Shown here: positions 26,914-35,432 of the stretch, piece by piece
How the letters are laid out: each line of letters opens with the position of its first letter
Position numbering within the stretch: the first letter of the stretch is position 1
Assembly (NCBI RefSeq): GCF_000717335.1
Contig: NZ_JNYZ01000053.1
Span: 1-42,424, forward strand
DNA: 42,424 nucleotides
Reading direction: 5' to 3'
Source of the DNA: Amycolatopsis jejuensis
GTDB taxonomy: Bacteria > Actinomycetota > Actinomycetes > Mycobacteriales > Pseudonocardiaceae
Program-made: the position numbers and the translations under genes
Notes under the pieces: generated by a model
Told to the model about the DNA's origin: nothing
Seen by the model: only the letters and a program-made list of their open reading frames with translations
Databases searched by the model: none

Positions 26914-28635
26914 GTGGACGTCTTCGTCAGCTATGACCGCTCGGACGCGGCTCCGGTGCAACGCATTGTGTCGGCGCTGGAGGCTGCGGGGCTACGGGTA
27001 TTCGTCGATGTAGAGCAGATCCGCCAGTTCGAGTCCATTTCAGATCGACTTCGGCGGGCTCTCGGCGAGTCCCGAGTCCTCCTCGCGTACTACAGCCGCA
27101 GCTACGGTTCACGACGCGCATGTCAGGAAGAGTTCACGACTGCTTACCTGGCGAGCCCTGAGCGAGTGCTGGTCGTAAACCCCGAACCCAACACCGAGCA
27201 CCTGGCACCGCACGAGATCCTCGACGTCCTGTTACCCGGGCATCCAGCCCTTAAGGCAGCTCTGGCCACCTTGGTGGAAGCAGTATGCGAGCGCGTCGAG
27301 ACACTGTCCGGGACCATCGGCACCAAGCCGACACCAGAACGCCCTGGCGATCTGCCCTTGCCGGCGAAGTTCACCGGCCGCTGGACCGAACTGTGGCAAC
27401 TTCACTCAGTTCTGAGCCACGGCAGGACTGCCGTCCTCCATGGGCCGGTCGACAGCGGCAAGAGCACTCTCGCACGTGCCTACGTGCACGAGTTCGGGCG
27501 CACATACAACCAGGTTCTCCTGGGCGACTGGACTTCGGCGACAACCGGTGACCTGGTGGTGATCGAAGACATCACTGAACCACCAGGTAGTCTCGCTACA
27601 CCGGCTGCTCATCTCTTGCTGACTCGTGATCCGCGCCTCGCCGAGCTCGGCACCAGCATCGAACTAGGCGACCTCCGCGAAGACGAGCTGGACCTGGATC
27701 CACGGTTGCGCAGCGCGGCCGAAGGCAGCACCGGACTGGCGAGGAGGCTCGCAGAGCAGTCCTCCGGCAGCGTTGATGCCACGCTCAACCAGCTGCACAC
27801 ATCCAGAACGCCGCTGCTGGCCCCCCTCACAGATCGGCTCGAACCGATAGTGAACGGCCTCGGCGAACCAGCTTGGGATGTGGTCAGGGCACTCTGCGCA
27901 ACGACTCCAGTCGCGCTGCCCTTGGACGTGATCGCCGACATTATCGGCAATGAGCGAGGACCGACTGGCGTGGGAAGCCTCGACACCGTCGCGAAACGTG
28001 TCACCGATCTGCTCGCCCGCGGAGTACTTGTCGACATCGGCCTTGGAGAACTCCGATTGCCACGGGCGTTCCATCTAGCACTACGTCAAGCAGACCCCCA
28101 ACCCGCCAGAGCCGAGCAGATCCGTGAAGCGGCTCTGGAGCACTTCGCAAACCGAGTACGTCCCCGACAAACAATCGTCGCCGCCCGGCGTCGTTCGAAG
28201 TCCGACGATGATGAACGACTCGCTGCACATCGGATTCTCAACGAGCTGACCAGCCGTATCGCACTTCACGGACTTCCGGGCAACGACGGACTTCTGCGAA
28301 GTGCACTGACCTCGCTCCACACTCTCTTTGACCGTCTCCGTCAAATCTGCGGCGAGGTCGGCCCAGATGCACTCCGACCGTCAACGCCCGTGCGGCCGGG
28401 TCTGGGAACGCTAACCCGTAGGCTGATGGACGACGTCCTGCGGCCGTTTCTCACCTATTGGCACCCCCGGCTCGACGATCACCACGAACTTCGTCCCGCC
28501 GGGGTCGGAAGTTTCGAACACGAGCTTGCCTGGCCGATGCAGGCGCAGCTGCGCGAGGAGCTCGGCAAGCTGCAGTTGTCCATGACCGAGGTGGCCGACG
28601 AACTGGCTGTGCTGAGTGGAAATCCGCTCAGCTGA
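26914..28635 (+). CDS. TIR-domain STAND-like NTPase with C-terminal WHPRL domain
   Basis: The 573-aa protein has three parts. Residues 1-125 are a TIR domain: VDVFVSYDRSD, LRVFVDVEQI, and SRRACQEEF with the glutamate expected for NAD-cleaving TIRs. Residues about 150-400 look like a compact STAND/NB-ARC-type NTPase: Walker A GPVDSGKST (177-185), DLVVIED as likely Walker B, LLLTRDPR as sensor-like strand, then a winged-helix-like region. Residues about 435-570 are the domain shared with the two neighbouring proteins (YWHPRL at 515-520). By analogy with TIR-STAND defence proteins, the C-terminal domain would sense or oligomerise and the TIR would deplete NAD. Codon use is A/T-richer than in the flanks. 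Its 3' end overlaps the amidase gene by 8 bp. Confidence 0.82.
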   Translation: MDVFVSYDRSDAAPVQRIVSALEAAGLRVFVDVEQIRQFESISDRLRRALGESRVLLAYYSRSYGSRRACQEEFTTAYLASPERVLVVNPEPNTEHLAPHEILDVLLPGHPALKAALATLVEAVCERVETLSGTIGTKPTPERPGDLPLPAKFTGRWTELWQLHSVLSHGRTAVLHGPVDSGKSTLARAYVHEFGRTYNQVLLGDWTSATTGDLVVIEDITEPPGSLATPAAHLLLTRDPRLAELGTSIELGDLREDELDLDPRLRSAAEGSTGLARRLAEQSSGSVDATLNQLHTSRTPLLAPLTDRLEPIVNGLGEPAWDVVRALCATTPVALPLDVIADIIGNERGPTGVGSLDTVAKRVTDLLARGVLVDIGLGELRLPRAFHLALRQADPQPARAEQIREAALEHFANRVRPRQTIVAARRRSKSDDDERLAAHRILNELTSRIALHGLPGNDGLLRSALTSLHTLFDRLRQICGEVGPDALRPSTPVRPGLGTLTRRLMDDVLRPFLTYWHPRLDDHHELRPAGVGSFEHELAWPMQAQLREELGKLQLSMTEVADELAVLSGNPLS

Positions 28636-30007
28636 CCGGCCATGGGCGTTGCTCCCCACGCAACTGCTCGAAAGCCGCAGCTGCACGCAAAACGCTCAGA
28701 TCCGCGAACCGACGACCCGCGATCTGGAGCCCGATCGGCAGACTCTCCGGGGTATAACCGCAGTTCACGGACACCGCGGGCTGGCCCGACATGTTGTACG
28801 GCACCGTGAAGGCGATGTGCTCGAACGGGCGCGCTGGGTCGTTCGTCGGGGACGGGGCCTCTGCCGCGGGGGGTGGGACTGGGCAGGTCGGGGACAGGAC
28901 CAGGTCGTACGAGTCCGTCGCGCGGAGGGTCGCCGCGCTGATTGCGTCGATGGCGGCGAAACCGCGGTAGGTGTCCACTCCCGACACGGATGCGCCTGCC
29001 ACGGCCCATTCTGCGATGTATGGCAGCACGCGCGCTCGGCGGTTTTCCGGCAGCGCGGCCAGGTCGGACCATGCGCGGACGCGCCAGAAGGTGTCCAGGC
29101 CGTCCAGGTGTTCACGGGTCAGGAATGGGGCAACCGGTTCCACGACGGCACCGGCGGATTCCAGCAGGCGGGCGGCGGAGGTGACGGCGTCGGCGATTGC
29201 CGGGTTTACCGGGAGGCCGACGCCGGGGTCGAGGTGTAGGCCGATGCGAAGCCCGCGTACGGAGGAATCCAGAGAAAGCCAATCGATGGTCGACGCAGGC
29301 AGGCTTAGGTGGTCGCGCGCGTCCGGCAGGGACAGGACGCTCATCAGCAGCGCGGTGTCGGCGACTGTACGCGTGAGGGGTCCGGCGACGCGGCCCAGGA
29401 ACGGCGGGTCCACGGGTACGCGGCCGAAGCTTGGCTTCAGTCCGACTAGGCCGCACCAGCCCGCGGGTAGCCGGATGGAGCCGCCGATGTCGGTGCCGAC
29501 GTGAAGCGGTCCGTACCCGGCCGCGGCGGCTGAAGCGGCGCCTGCGCTTGAGCCGCCGGGCGTACGCGTCAGGTCCCACGGGTTGCGCGAAGCGGCGTGG
29601 AAGCTCGACAGTCCGGACGTGAGCATGCCGTAGTCCGGCATGGTCGTCTTCGCGAGCAGTACCGCGCCTGACTCGCGTACGCGCGCCGCGGCGGGGGCGT
29701 CGGACACAGCGGGCGTCAGGGTGGTCGCGGCGGTACCGAGGGGTACGGGGACACCGCGTGACGCGATGTTCTCCTTCAGCGTCAACGGAACGCCGTCGAG
29801 AGGTCCCGCAGGTTCACCGGCATGCCAGCGTGCTTCGGACGCCTTCGCGTCTTCGCGCGCTGAAGCAGCATCGTACGCGTACAGCGCGTGCAGTTCCGGT
29901 TCGCGTGCGTCGATGCGCGCGAGGACGGCTTCGGTGACCTCGACCGGCGAGAACGTCTGCGCGCGGTATCCGTCGACCAGCTCAACGGCGGTCAGGTCGG
30001 CCAACAT
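28628..30007 (-). CDS. Amidase signature family protein
   Basis: The 459-aa enzyme has the full Ser-cisSer-Lys triad: Lys78 in LTLKENI, cis-Ser153 in GGSSAGAASA, and nucleophile Ser177 in GTDIGGSIRLPAGWCG. Length is normal for the family. It hydrolyses a linear amide or aryl amide in the cytoplasm. It is the last gene of an eight-gene operon with an ABC importer, an SDR and an aldehyde dehydrogenase, so its substrate is probably imported by that transporter. The start is ATG behind GGAGG, 13 bp after the SDR stop. Confidence 0.92.
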   Translation of the reverse strand: MLADLTAVELVDGYRAQTFSPVEVTEAVLARIDAREPELHALYAYDAASAREDAKASEARWHAGEPAGPLDGVPLTLKENIASRGVPVPLGTAATTLTPAVSDAPAAARVRESGAVLLAKTTMPDYGMLTSGLSSFHAASRNPWDLTRTPGGSSAGAASAAAAGYGPLHVGTDIGGSIRLPAGWCGLVGLKPSFGRVPVDPPFLGRVAGPLTRTVADTALLMSVLSLPDARDHLSLPASTIDWLSLDSSVRGLRIGLHLDPGVGLPVNPAIADAVTSAARLLESAGAVVEPVAPFLTREHLDGLDTFWRVRAWSDLAALPENRRARVLPYIAEWAVAGASVSGVDTYRGFAAIDAISAATLRATDSYDLVLSPTCPVPPPAAEAPSPTNDPARPFEHIAFTVPYNMSGQPAVSVNCGYTPESLPIGLQIAGRRFADLSVLRAAAAFEQLRGEQRPWPVS

Positions 30008-30020
30008 CGCAACCTCCGAT

Positions 30021-30779
30021 TCACGAAGCGGGTGGGTCGAACCGGCCGTCGACAGCGGTCCAGCCGCCGTCGACGGCCAGCACGGAGCCGGTGACGAACG
30101 TCGAAGCGTCCGAAGCGAGGTACACGACGGCGCCGGCCAATTCCTCCGCGCGCGCCCAACGGCCGAGCGCGCCTTTCTTCGCGTATGCCTCGTACCAGTC
30201 CGGACGCGCCTTGATCTGCGCGGTCAACGGTGTCTCGACAACGCCGGGCGCGATCGCGTTGACGCGTACGCCGGACGGCCCGAACTCAGCGGCCGCAGTG
30301 CGGAACAGCTGCACCAGACCGCCCTTCGTCGCTGCGTACGGACCTTGACCCGGCTCGACGGTGGTACCGCGGATCGACGAGAACCCGATAATGCTCCCCC
30401 GCCCCTGCGTGACCATCGGCGCACCGAACGCCCGCAGCACCTCGAACGCAACGCCCAGGTTCAGCTCGACCACCCGATCGAACTCCTCGCGCGTGTAGTC
30501 CAGCAGGCGTTTCCGCACGTTCATCCCGGCGGTGAGCACGACGGCGTCCAGCGAACCCAGGTCGACGGCGGCCTGCGAAACCGCGCCGGGCGCAAGCAAA
30601 TCGACCTCGTACACCTCGCCGACGCCGGTCTCGCGCGCGGCAGCCAGATCACGATCGGCGCAGATCACCGAAGCGCCGTGCGCCGCCAACGCCCGCGCGG
30701 CTTCGCGGCCGATCCCGCTGCCGGCGCCGAGCACGACGGCGCGGCGGCCGTCCATCCGGAACAGGTCGGCGTAGTTCAC
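30021..30779 (-). CDS. Short-chain dehydrogenase/reductase (classical SDR)
   Basis: The 252-aa protein has the cofactor motif GAGSGIG near residues 18-24, a catalytic serine in GFSSIRG, the YAATKGG pair (YxxxK) and the C-terminal VTGSVLAVDGGW. The aspartate after the second strand (CADRDLA) suggests NAD(H) preference. In this operon it could oxidise an alcohol to the aldehyde or ketone used by the neighbouring aldehyde dehydrogenase. The GTG start overlaps the upstream stop (GTGA). Confidence 0.93.
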   Translation of the reverse strand: MNYADLFRMDGRRAVVLGAGSGIGREAARALAAHGASVICADRDLAAARETGVGEVYEVDLLAPGAVSQAAVDLGSLDAVVLTAGMNVRKRLLDYTREEFDRVVELNLGVAFEVLRAFGAPMVTQGRGSIIGFSSIRGTTVEPGQGPYAATKGGLVQLFRTAAAEFGPSGVRVNAIAPGVVETPLTAQIKARPDWYEAYAKKGALGRWARAEELAGAVVYLASDASTFVTGSVLAVDGGWTAVDGRFDPPAS

Positions 30780-32200
30780 GGCCGGATCACCGCCATCCTC
30801 GTCACGGTCAGCTCCTCCACGGCGAACCGCGGCCCTTCGCGGCCAATGCCGGAGTCCTTGACCCCGCCGTACGGCATCGTGTCGGAACGGAACCCCGGCA
30901 CCTCGTTCACCACTACCCCGCCGACCTCCAGTTCGTCCAGCGCGCGGAACGCGGTCTGCAAGGAACGGCTGTACACGCTCGCATGCAGTCCGTAGCGCGA
31001 CGCGTTGACCTCGGCGAATGCTTCGTCCACATCGGACACTGTGCGCACGCAGACGACCGGTCCGAAGACCTCCTCATCCCAGCACTCGACGCCATCGGGC
31101 ACGTCCGCGAGCACCGTCGGCTCCAGCGCTCCGGCACGCAGCGAGCCACCGGCCAGCACGCGAGCACCAGCGGCGACCGCCTTGTCTACCCACTCGACGA
31201 CCCGCGCGGTCGAGCGTTCGTCGATCAGCTTCGACACCCGAGTGTCCGGCGAGCGCGGGTCACCGACCGTCACCTCACCGAGCCGCGCAAGCACCTTGCC
31301 GGTGAATTCCGCCGCCACCGACGCGACGGCGAGCACTCGCTGTACCGAAATGCAGGCCTGGCCGGACGCGTAGAACCCACCGCGCAAGACGGCGTCGGCC
31401 GCCGCGTCGAGGTCGGCGTCTTCGGCGACGACCAGGGCCGCGTTGGAACCCAGCTCCAGCAAGGTTTTCGTCGGCGCGGCGTCGCGGGCGATCCGGTGCC
31501 CGACGGCGGCCGAGCCGGTGAACGACACTGCGCCGATCCGCCGGTCGGCGACCAGCGCCGAGCCGACCGCCGCATCACCGGTGACCAGCTGAACCATCGC
31601 GGGCAGAGCAGTGTGCGAGCGGACCAGGTGCACCAGCCAGAGCGTGGCGAGCGGCGTCTGCGGCGCCGGTTTCACCACCACCGGGCAGCCCGCCGCGATC
31701 GCGGGCGCGATCTTGTGCGACGCCAGCAGCAGCGGGTAGTTGAACCCGGCAATCCCGACCACGACGCCGATCGGCTTGCGCTTCCAGAACCCGACCAGCC
31801 CGTCGCCCGACGGCAGCAGATCCAGCGGCACGGTCTCGCCGTGCAGCCGCGAGACCTCCTCGGCCGCGGCCTCCCAGGTGACGATCGTGCGCGCGACCTC
31901 CACCCGGCAGTCGACCAGCGGTTTCCCGGTCTCCAGCACCAGCAGCTGTTCGAACTCCGCGCGTCGCTCCCGCACCGCGGCGGCGACGTCGTTCAGAAGG
32001 GAACGCCGCGTCCGCGAAGGCAAGGCTGCAACGCGACGGGCGACTGCGACGGCCTCGTCCACCGCCCGGGTCGCCAGCGCAGCGGTACCCACCGGCGCGG
32101 TGCCGATCACACTGCCGTCGTACGGGAACACGATGTCCACCCGCTGAGGGACAGGAGTCCACGTGGGACCGATCGGCAGGCCGTCCGGGTAGTCAGGCAT
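30776..32200 (-). CDS. NAD(P)-dependent aldehyde dehydrogenase
   Basis: The 474-aa enzyme has catalytic Asn154 (GFNYPL), the FTGS turn (227-230), Glu249 in LLELGSNA and nucleophile Cys283 in SGQACISVQR, with EEVFGPVV near the C-terminus. It resembles lactaldehyde/glyceraldehyde-3-phosphate type family members. It oxidises an aldehyde to the acid in the cytoplasm. The gene overlaps the ATPase gene upstream by 8 bp and the SDR gene by 4 bp, so it is co-translated with a transporter and oxidoreductases for one catabolic route. Confidence 0.93.
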   Translation of the reverse strand: MPDYPDGLPIGPTWTPVPQRVDIVFPYDGSVIGTAPVGTAALATRAVDEAVAVARRVAALPSRTRRSLLNDVAAAVRERRAEFEQLLVLETGKPLVDCRVEVARTIVTWEAAAEEVSRLHGETVPLDLLPSGDGLVGFWKRKPIGVVVGIAGFNYPLLLASHKIAPAIAAGCPVVVKPAPQTPLATLWLVHLVRSHTALPAMVQLVTGDAAVGSALVADRRIGAVSFTGSAAVGHRIARDAAPTKTLLELGSNAALVVAEDADLDAAADAVLRGGFYASGQACISVQRVLAVASVAAEFTGKVLARLGEVTVGDPRSPDTRVSKLIDERSTARVVEWVDKAVAAGARVLAGGSLRAGALEPTVLADVPDGVECWDEEVFGPVVCVRTVSDVDEAFAEVNASRYGLHASVYSRSLQTAFRALDELEVGGVVVNEVPGFRSDTMPYGGVKDSGIGREGPRFAVEELTVTRMAVIRP

Positions 32201-32960
32201 CCGTTCCTCCCTGCAACCGGGCCAGCTCGGCCGGCAGATTCGGCGCCGCCGCCAGCAGTTCCCGGGTGTACTCGTGCTGCGGCGCGCCGTAAACCTGCTC
32301 CACGTCGCCCATTTCCACGATCTCCCCCCGCCGCATCACCGCGACGCGATCACACACGCGCCGTACCACGCCGAGGTCGTGAGACACGAACACCAGCGTG
32401 AGCGAAAACTCGTCGACCAGCCGGTTGAGCAGGTCGAGGATCTGCGCCCGCACCGTGACGTCCAGCGCGCTCACCGGCTCGTCCGCGACGAGCACGCTCG
32501 GGTTCGGCGCGAGCGCGCGGGCAATCGAGATCCGCTGCCGCTGCCCGCCGGAGAACTGATGCGGGTACCGCATTGCCGCGTCCTCCGGCAACCCGACCGC
32601 GGTCAGCAGCTCGGCCACCCGCGCAGGCGACCGGCGGCCGAGCGGTTCGGACACGATGTCCCGCACGCGCATCCGCGGGTCGAGCGAACCCATCGGATCC
32701 TGGAAGACGATCTGCAATTCCCTGCGCAGGAAGCGGAGTTTCCGCTCGGGCAAGTGGTCGATCCGCTGCCCGCGGAACGAAACGGTACCCGCGGTCGGCC
32801 GGTCCAAAGCCGCCAGCAACCGCACGAGGGTCGACTTCCCGGACCCGGATTCCCCGACGATCCCGAACCGCTGACCTGCCTCGACCTCGAAACTCACGCC
32901 CCGCAACGCATCGACCCGCCGCCGCGCATACCGCCGCTCCAGATTCTGTACGGAGATCAC
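32193..32960 (-). CDS. Oligopeptide-type ABC transporter ATPase (DppF-like)
   Basis: The 255-aa ATPase has Walker A GESGSGKST (36-44), a Q-loop in QIVFQDPMGSLDPR typical of the Dpp/Opp/Nik group, signature FSGGQRQRISIARAL and Walker B LVADEPVSALD. It is short for the group and ends soon after the HEYTRELL motif. It pairs with the second ATPase (32957-33676) to power the importer. ATGA overlap with that gene. Confidence 0.93.
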   Translation of the reverse strand: MISVQNLERRYARRRVDALRGVSFEVEAGQRFGIVGESGSGKSTLVRLLAALDRPTAGTVSFRGQRIDHLPERKLRFLRRELQIVFQDPMGSLDPRMRVRDIVSEPLGRRSPARVAELLTAVGLPEDAAMRYPHQFSGGQRQRISIARALAPNPSVLVADEPVSALDVTVRAQILDLLNRLVDEFSLTLVFVSHDLGVVRRVCDRVAVMRRGEIVEMGDVEQVYGAPQHEYTRELLAAAPNLPAELARLQGGTDA

Positions 32961-33676
32961 CGCGCCCCCTCCAGAAGCCGCTGCGTGTACGAATGCTGCG
33001 GCGAGGTCAGCACATCACGGGTCGACCCATGCTCCACAATGGACCCGTCCAGCATCACCAGCACGCGGTCGCACATCTGCGCGACCACCGCGAGGTCGTG
33101 CGTGATGAACAGCAGCGAACTCTCCGCGGACAACCGTTCCCTGATCAGCGACAGGATCTGCGCCTGCACGGTGACGTCCAGCGCGGTGGTCGGCTCGTCG
33201 CAAATCAGCAGCGCCGGATCGTTGGCCAGCGCCATCGCCAGCACCACCCGCTGCCGCTGCCCACCGGACAGCTGATGCGGATACGCCCGCGCCACCCCGG
33301 GAAGACCCACCGCGGCCAGCAGTTCTTCGGCCGGCCGTGAGTGAAGGCCATGCACCCGGAACGGCTCGGTGACCTGCCTCCCGACCCGCATTGCCGGGTT
33401 CAGCGCAGTCATCGGCTCCTGGAACACCATCGCCATCCCGTTGCCCCGCAAGCGAGACAGGACCTTTTCGGACGCGCCAAGCAGCTCCCGATCGTCGAGC
33501 CTTACCGAGCCGGTGGCGGTCAACCCTTCCGGCAGCAAGCCCAGCACGGACAACGCGGTGAGCGACTTCCCCGACCCCGACTCACCGATCAGCCCGACCC
33601 GCTCCCCCGCGCCGATCTCGAACGACACCCCGCGTACCAGGTCCGCGACCTGTAGGTGTTCCACCTTCAGCGTCAT
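32957..33676 (-). CDS. Oligopeptide-type ABC transporter ATPase (DppD-like)
   Basis: The 239-aa ATPase has Walker A GESGSGKS (31-38), MVFQEPMTALNP, signature LSGGQRQRVVLAMAL and Walker B LLICDEPTTALD. It ends with QHSYTQRLLEGAR, so it lacks the extended C-terminal region of many DppD proteins. The ATG at 33676 overlaps the permease stop (ATGA); an open frame upstream of it lies inside the permease gene and is not used. Confidence 0.92.
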   Translation of the reverse strand: MTLKVEHLQVADLVRGVSFEIGAGERVGLIGESGSGKSLTALSVLGLLPEGLTATGSVRLDDRELLGASEKVLSRLRGNGMAMVFQEPMTALNPAMRVGRQVTEPFRVHGLHSRPAEELLAAVGLPGVARAYPHQLSGGQRQRVVLAMALANDPALLICDEPTTALDVTVQAQILSLIRERLSAESSLLFITHDLAVVAQMCDRVLVMLDGSIVEHGSTRDVLTSPQHSYTQRLLEGAR

Positions 33677-34488
33677 GCGCGCGCCGCCAATCGGGGGTCG
33701 AGCCGGTCGCGCAGACCGTCGCCGAGGAGGTTGAACCCGAGCACCGCCACCGCAATCGCGACACCGGGCACGAGCGCGAGCCGCGGATGCGCGGTGAGCA
33801 GTTCCTGGGATTCCTGCAGCATCCGGCCCCACGACGGCGTCGGCGGGCGCGTGCCGAGGCCGAGGAACGACAACGCCGCCTCGGCCAGCACGGCAATCGC
33901 GAACGACACCGACGACTGCACGATCAGCAGTCCCGCGATGTTCGGCAGCACGTGTGTCCGGGCGATCCGGGTCCGCGACCGGCCACCGGCACGCGCGGCC
34001 AGCACGTATTCGCTGCTCAGCACCTGCAGCGAGCCAGACCGGGCGATCCGCGCGAACGACGGGACGGTGGCGATGCCGATGGCGATCATCGCGGTGAGGG
34101 TGTCCGCGCCGAAAACCGCGCCGAACATGATGGCCAGCAGCAGTGCGGGAAACGCGAGCACCAGGTCGTTCACCCGCATCACGAACTCGCCCAGCCAGCG
34201 AGGTGCCATCGCGGCCAGCACCCCCAGCGGGGTCCCGAGCACCGCAGCGATCCCGACCGCGACCACGCCGACGTACAACGTGGTCCGCGCGCCGACGAGG
34301 AGCTGGCTGAAGACGTCACGGCCGAATTTGTCCGTGCCGAAGACGTGGTCGGCGGAGAACCCGAGCAGCCGGTCCGGCGCGTTGACCTGCACCGGGTCGT
34401 ACGGCGTCCAGACGAACGACACGAGCGCGGCCAGCACCACGAGCCCGACGAGAACTCCGCCGAGCACGAGGTTTCCGTTGCGCCGCAT
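33673..34488 (-). CDS. Oligopeptide-type ABC transporter permease (DppC-like)
   Basis: The 271-aa protein has an N-terminal membrane helix, HVFGTDKFGRDVFSQLLVGA (the DppC/OppC landmark) and five more helices, with the ATPase-docking loop AARAGGRSRTRIARTHVLPN. It forms the channel with the DppB-like subunit. Its ATG overlaps the dppB-like stop (TGATG). Confidence 0.93.
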   Translation of the reverse strand: MRRNGNLVLGGVLVGLVVLAALVSFVWTPYDPVQVNAPDRLLGFSADHVFGTDKFGRDVFSQLLVGARTTLYVGVVAVGIAAVLGTPLGVLAAMAPRWLGEFVMRVNDLVLAFPALLLAIMFGAVFGADTLTAMIAIGIATVPSFARIARSGSLQVLSSEYVLAARAGGRSRTRIARTHVLPNIAGLLIVQSSVSFAIAVLAEAALSFLGLGTRPPTPSWGRMLQESQELLTAHPRLALVPGVAIAVAVLGFNLLGDGLRDRLDPRLAARA

Positions 34489-35432
34489 CAGGACCCCCGC
34501 AGCCGCGGGTCGAGCACCGCGTACAGCACGTCGACCACGAAGTTCACCAGCAGCACGGCGGCCACCAGCACCAGCACGATCCCCTGCACGGTGAGCAGAT
34601 CGCGGCGCGCGACCGCGTCCAGCAGCATGCTGCCGAGCCCGGGCAGCACGAACACGCGCTCCACCACAACCGCGCCGATCAGCAAGGTGGTGAGCTGCAA
34701 GCCGAGCACGGTGACCACCGGGACGGACGCGTTGCGCAACCCGTGCCGCGCCAACGCCTGGCCGGGCAGCAGGCCTTTGGACCGCGCCGTGCGCAGGTAG
34801 TCCTGACCGAGCGTGTCGAGGACCGCCGACCGGACGTACCGCGTGAGCACCGCGCCCTGCACCAGCCCGAGCGACAACGCGGGTAGCACAAGCCCGCGCA
34901 GGAACTCACCCGCGTCCTGGTCCGGCGGCGTCCACCCGCCGCTGGGCAGCCACCGCAGCTGGACGGCGAAAATCTGCACCAGGATGATCCCGGCGAGGAA
35001 CGCCGGAACCGCGACCCCGATCTGTGACAGCCCGGAAACCGTGACCCCGCTGGCTTTCCGGTGCGCGACCGCGGCGAACGTACCCGCCGGAACCGCGATC
35101 ACCAGCGCCACCACCATGCCCGCACCGACCAGCCACAACGTGACCCCGAGCCGGTCCAGCAGCTGCGGGCTGATCGCCTCGCGCGTGACGTAGGACCGGC
35201 CGAAATCGCCGTGCAGCACTCCGCCGATCCAGCTCAGGTACTGCTCGACCAGCGGCCGGTCGATGCCGAACTCGGCGCGGGTCTTGGCGAGCAGCTCCGG
35301 CGTCGCGTTGACCCCGAGCGCGACCTGCGCCGGGTCGCCCGGCAGCACCGCCATGAACAGGAACACCACGATCGACGCCACGAACAGGCTCACCGCGAAC
35401 ACGGCCAGCCGCCGCACCACACGCGTGGTCAT
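34488..35432 (-). CDS. Oligopeptide-type ABC transporter permease (DppB-like)
   Basis: The 314-aa protein has six membrane helices, ALGVNATPELLAKTRAEFGI and PLVEQYLSWIGGVLHGDFGR near the N-terminus (typical of DppB/OppB) and the docking loop DYLRTARSKGLLPGQALARH. It partners the DppC-like permease. ATGA overlap with the binding-protein gene upstream. Confidence 0.94.
   Translation of the reverse strand: MTTRVVRRLAVFAVSLFVASIVVFLFMAVLPGDPAQVALGVNATPELLAKTRAEFGIDRPLVEQYLSWIGGVLHGDFGRSYVTREAISPQLLDRLGVTLWLVGAGMVVALVIAVPAGTFAAVAHRKASGVTVSGLSQIGVAVPAFLAGIILVQIFAVQLRWLPSGGWTPPDQDAGEFLRGLVLPALSLGLVQGAVLTRYVRSAVLDTLGQDYLRTARSKGLLPGQALARHGLRNASVPVVTVLGLQLTTLLIGAVVVERVFVLPGLGSMLLDAVARRDLLTVQGIVLVLVAAVLLVNFVVDVLYAVLDPRLRGS

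Noticed and set aside
25847..26961. Reading the two small WHPRL genes as one protein or with longer N-termini
   Set aside because: A TGATG junction at 26407 separates them, and good ribosome-binding sites and domain starts support GTG 26838 and ATG 26407.
26867..27013. ATG behind GGGGAGG between the WHPRL and TIR genes
   Set aside because: The frame is out of register with the TIR gene and gives a short peptide overlapping it; the TIR domain begins at the GTG at 26914.
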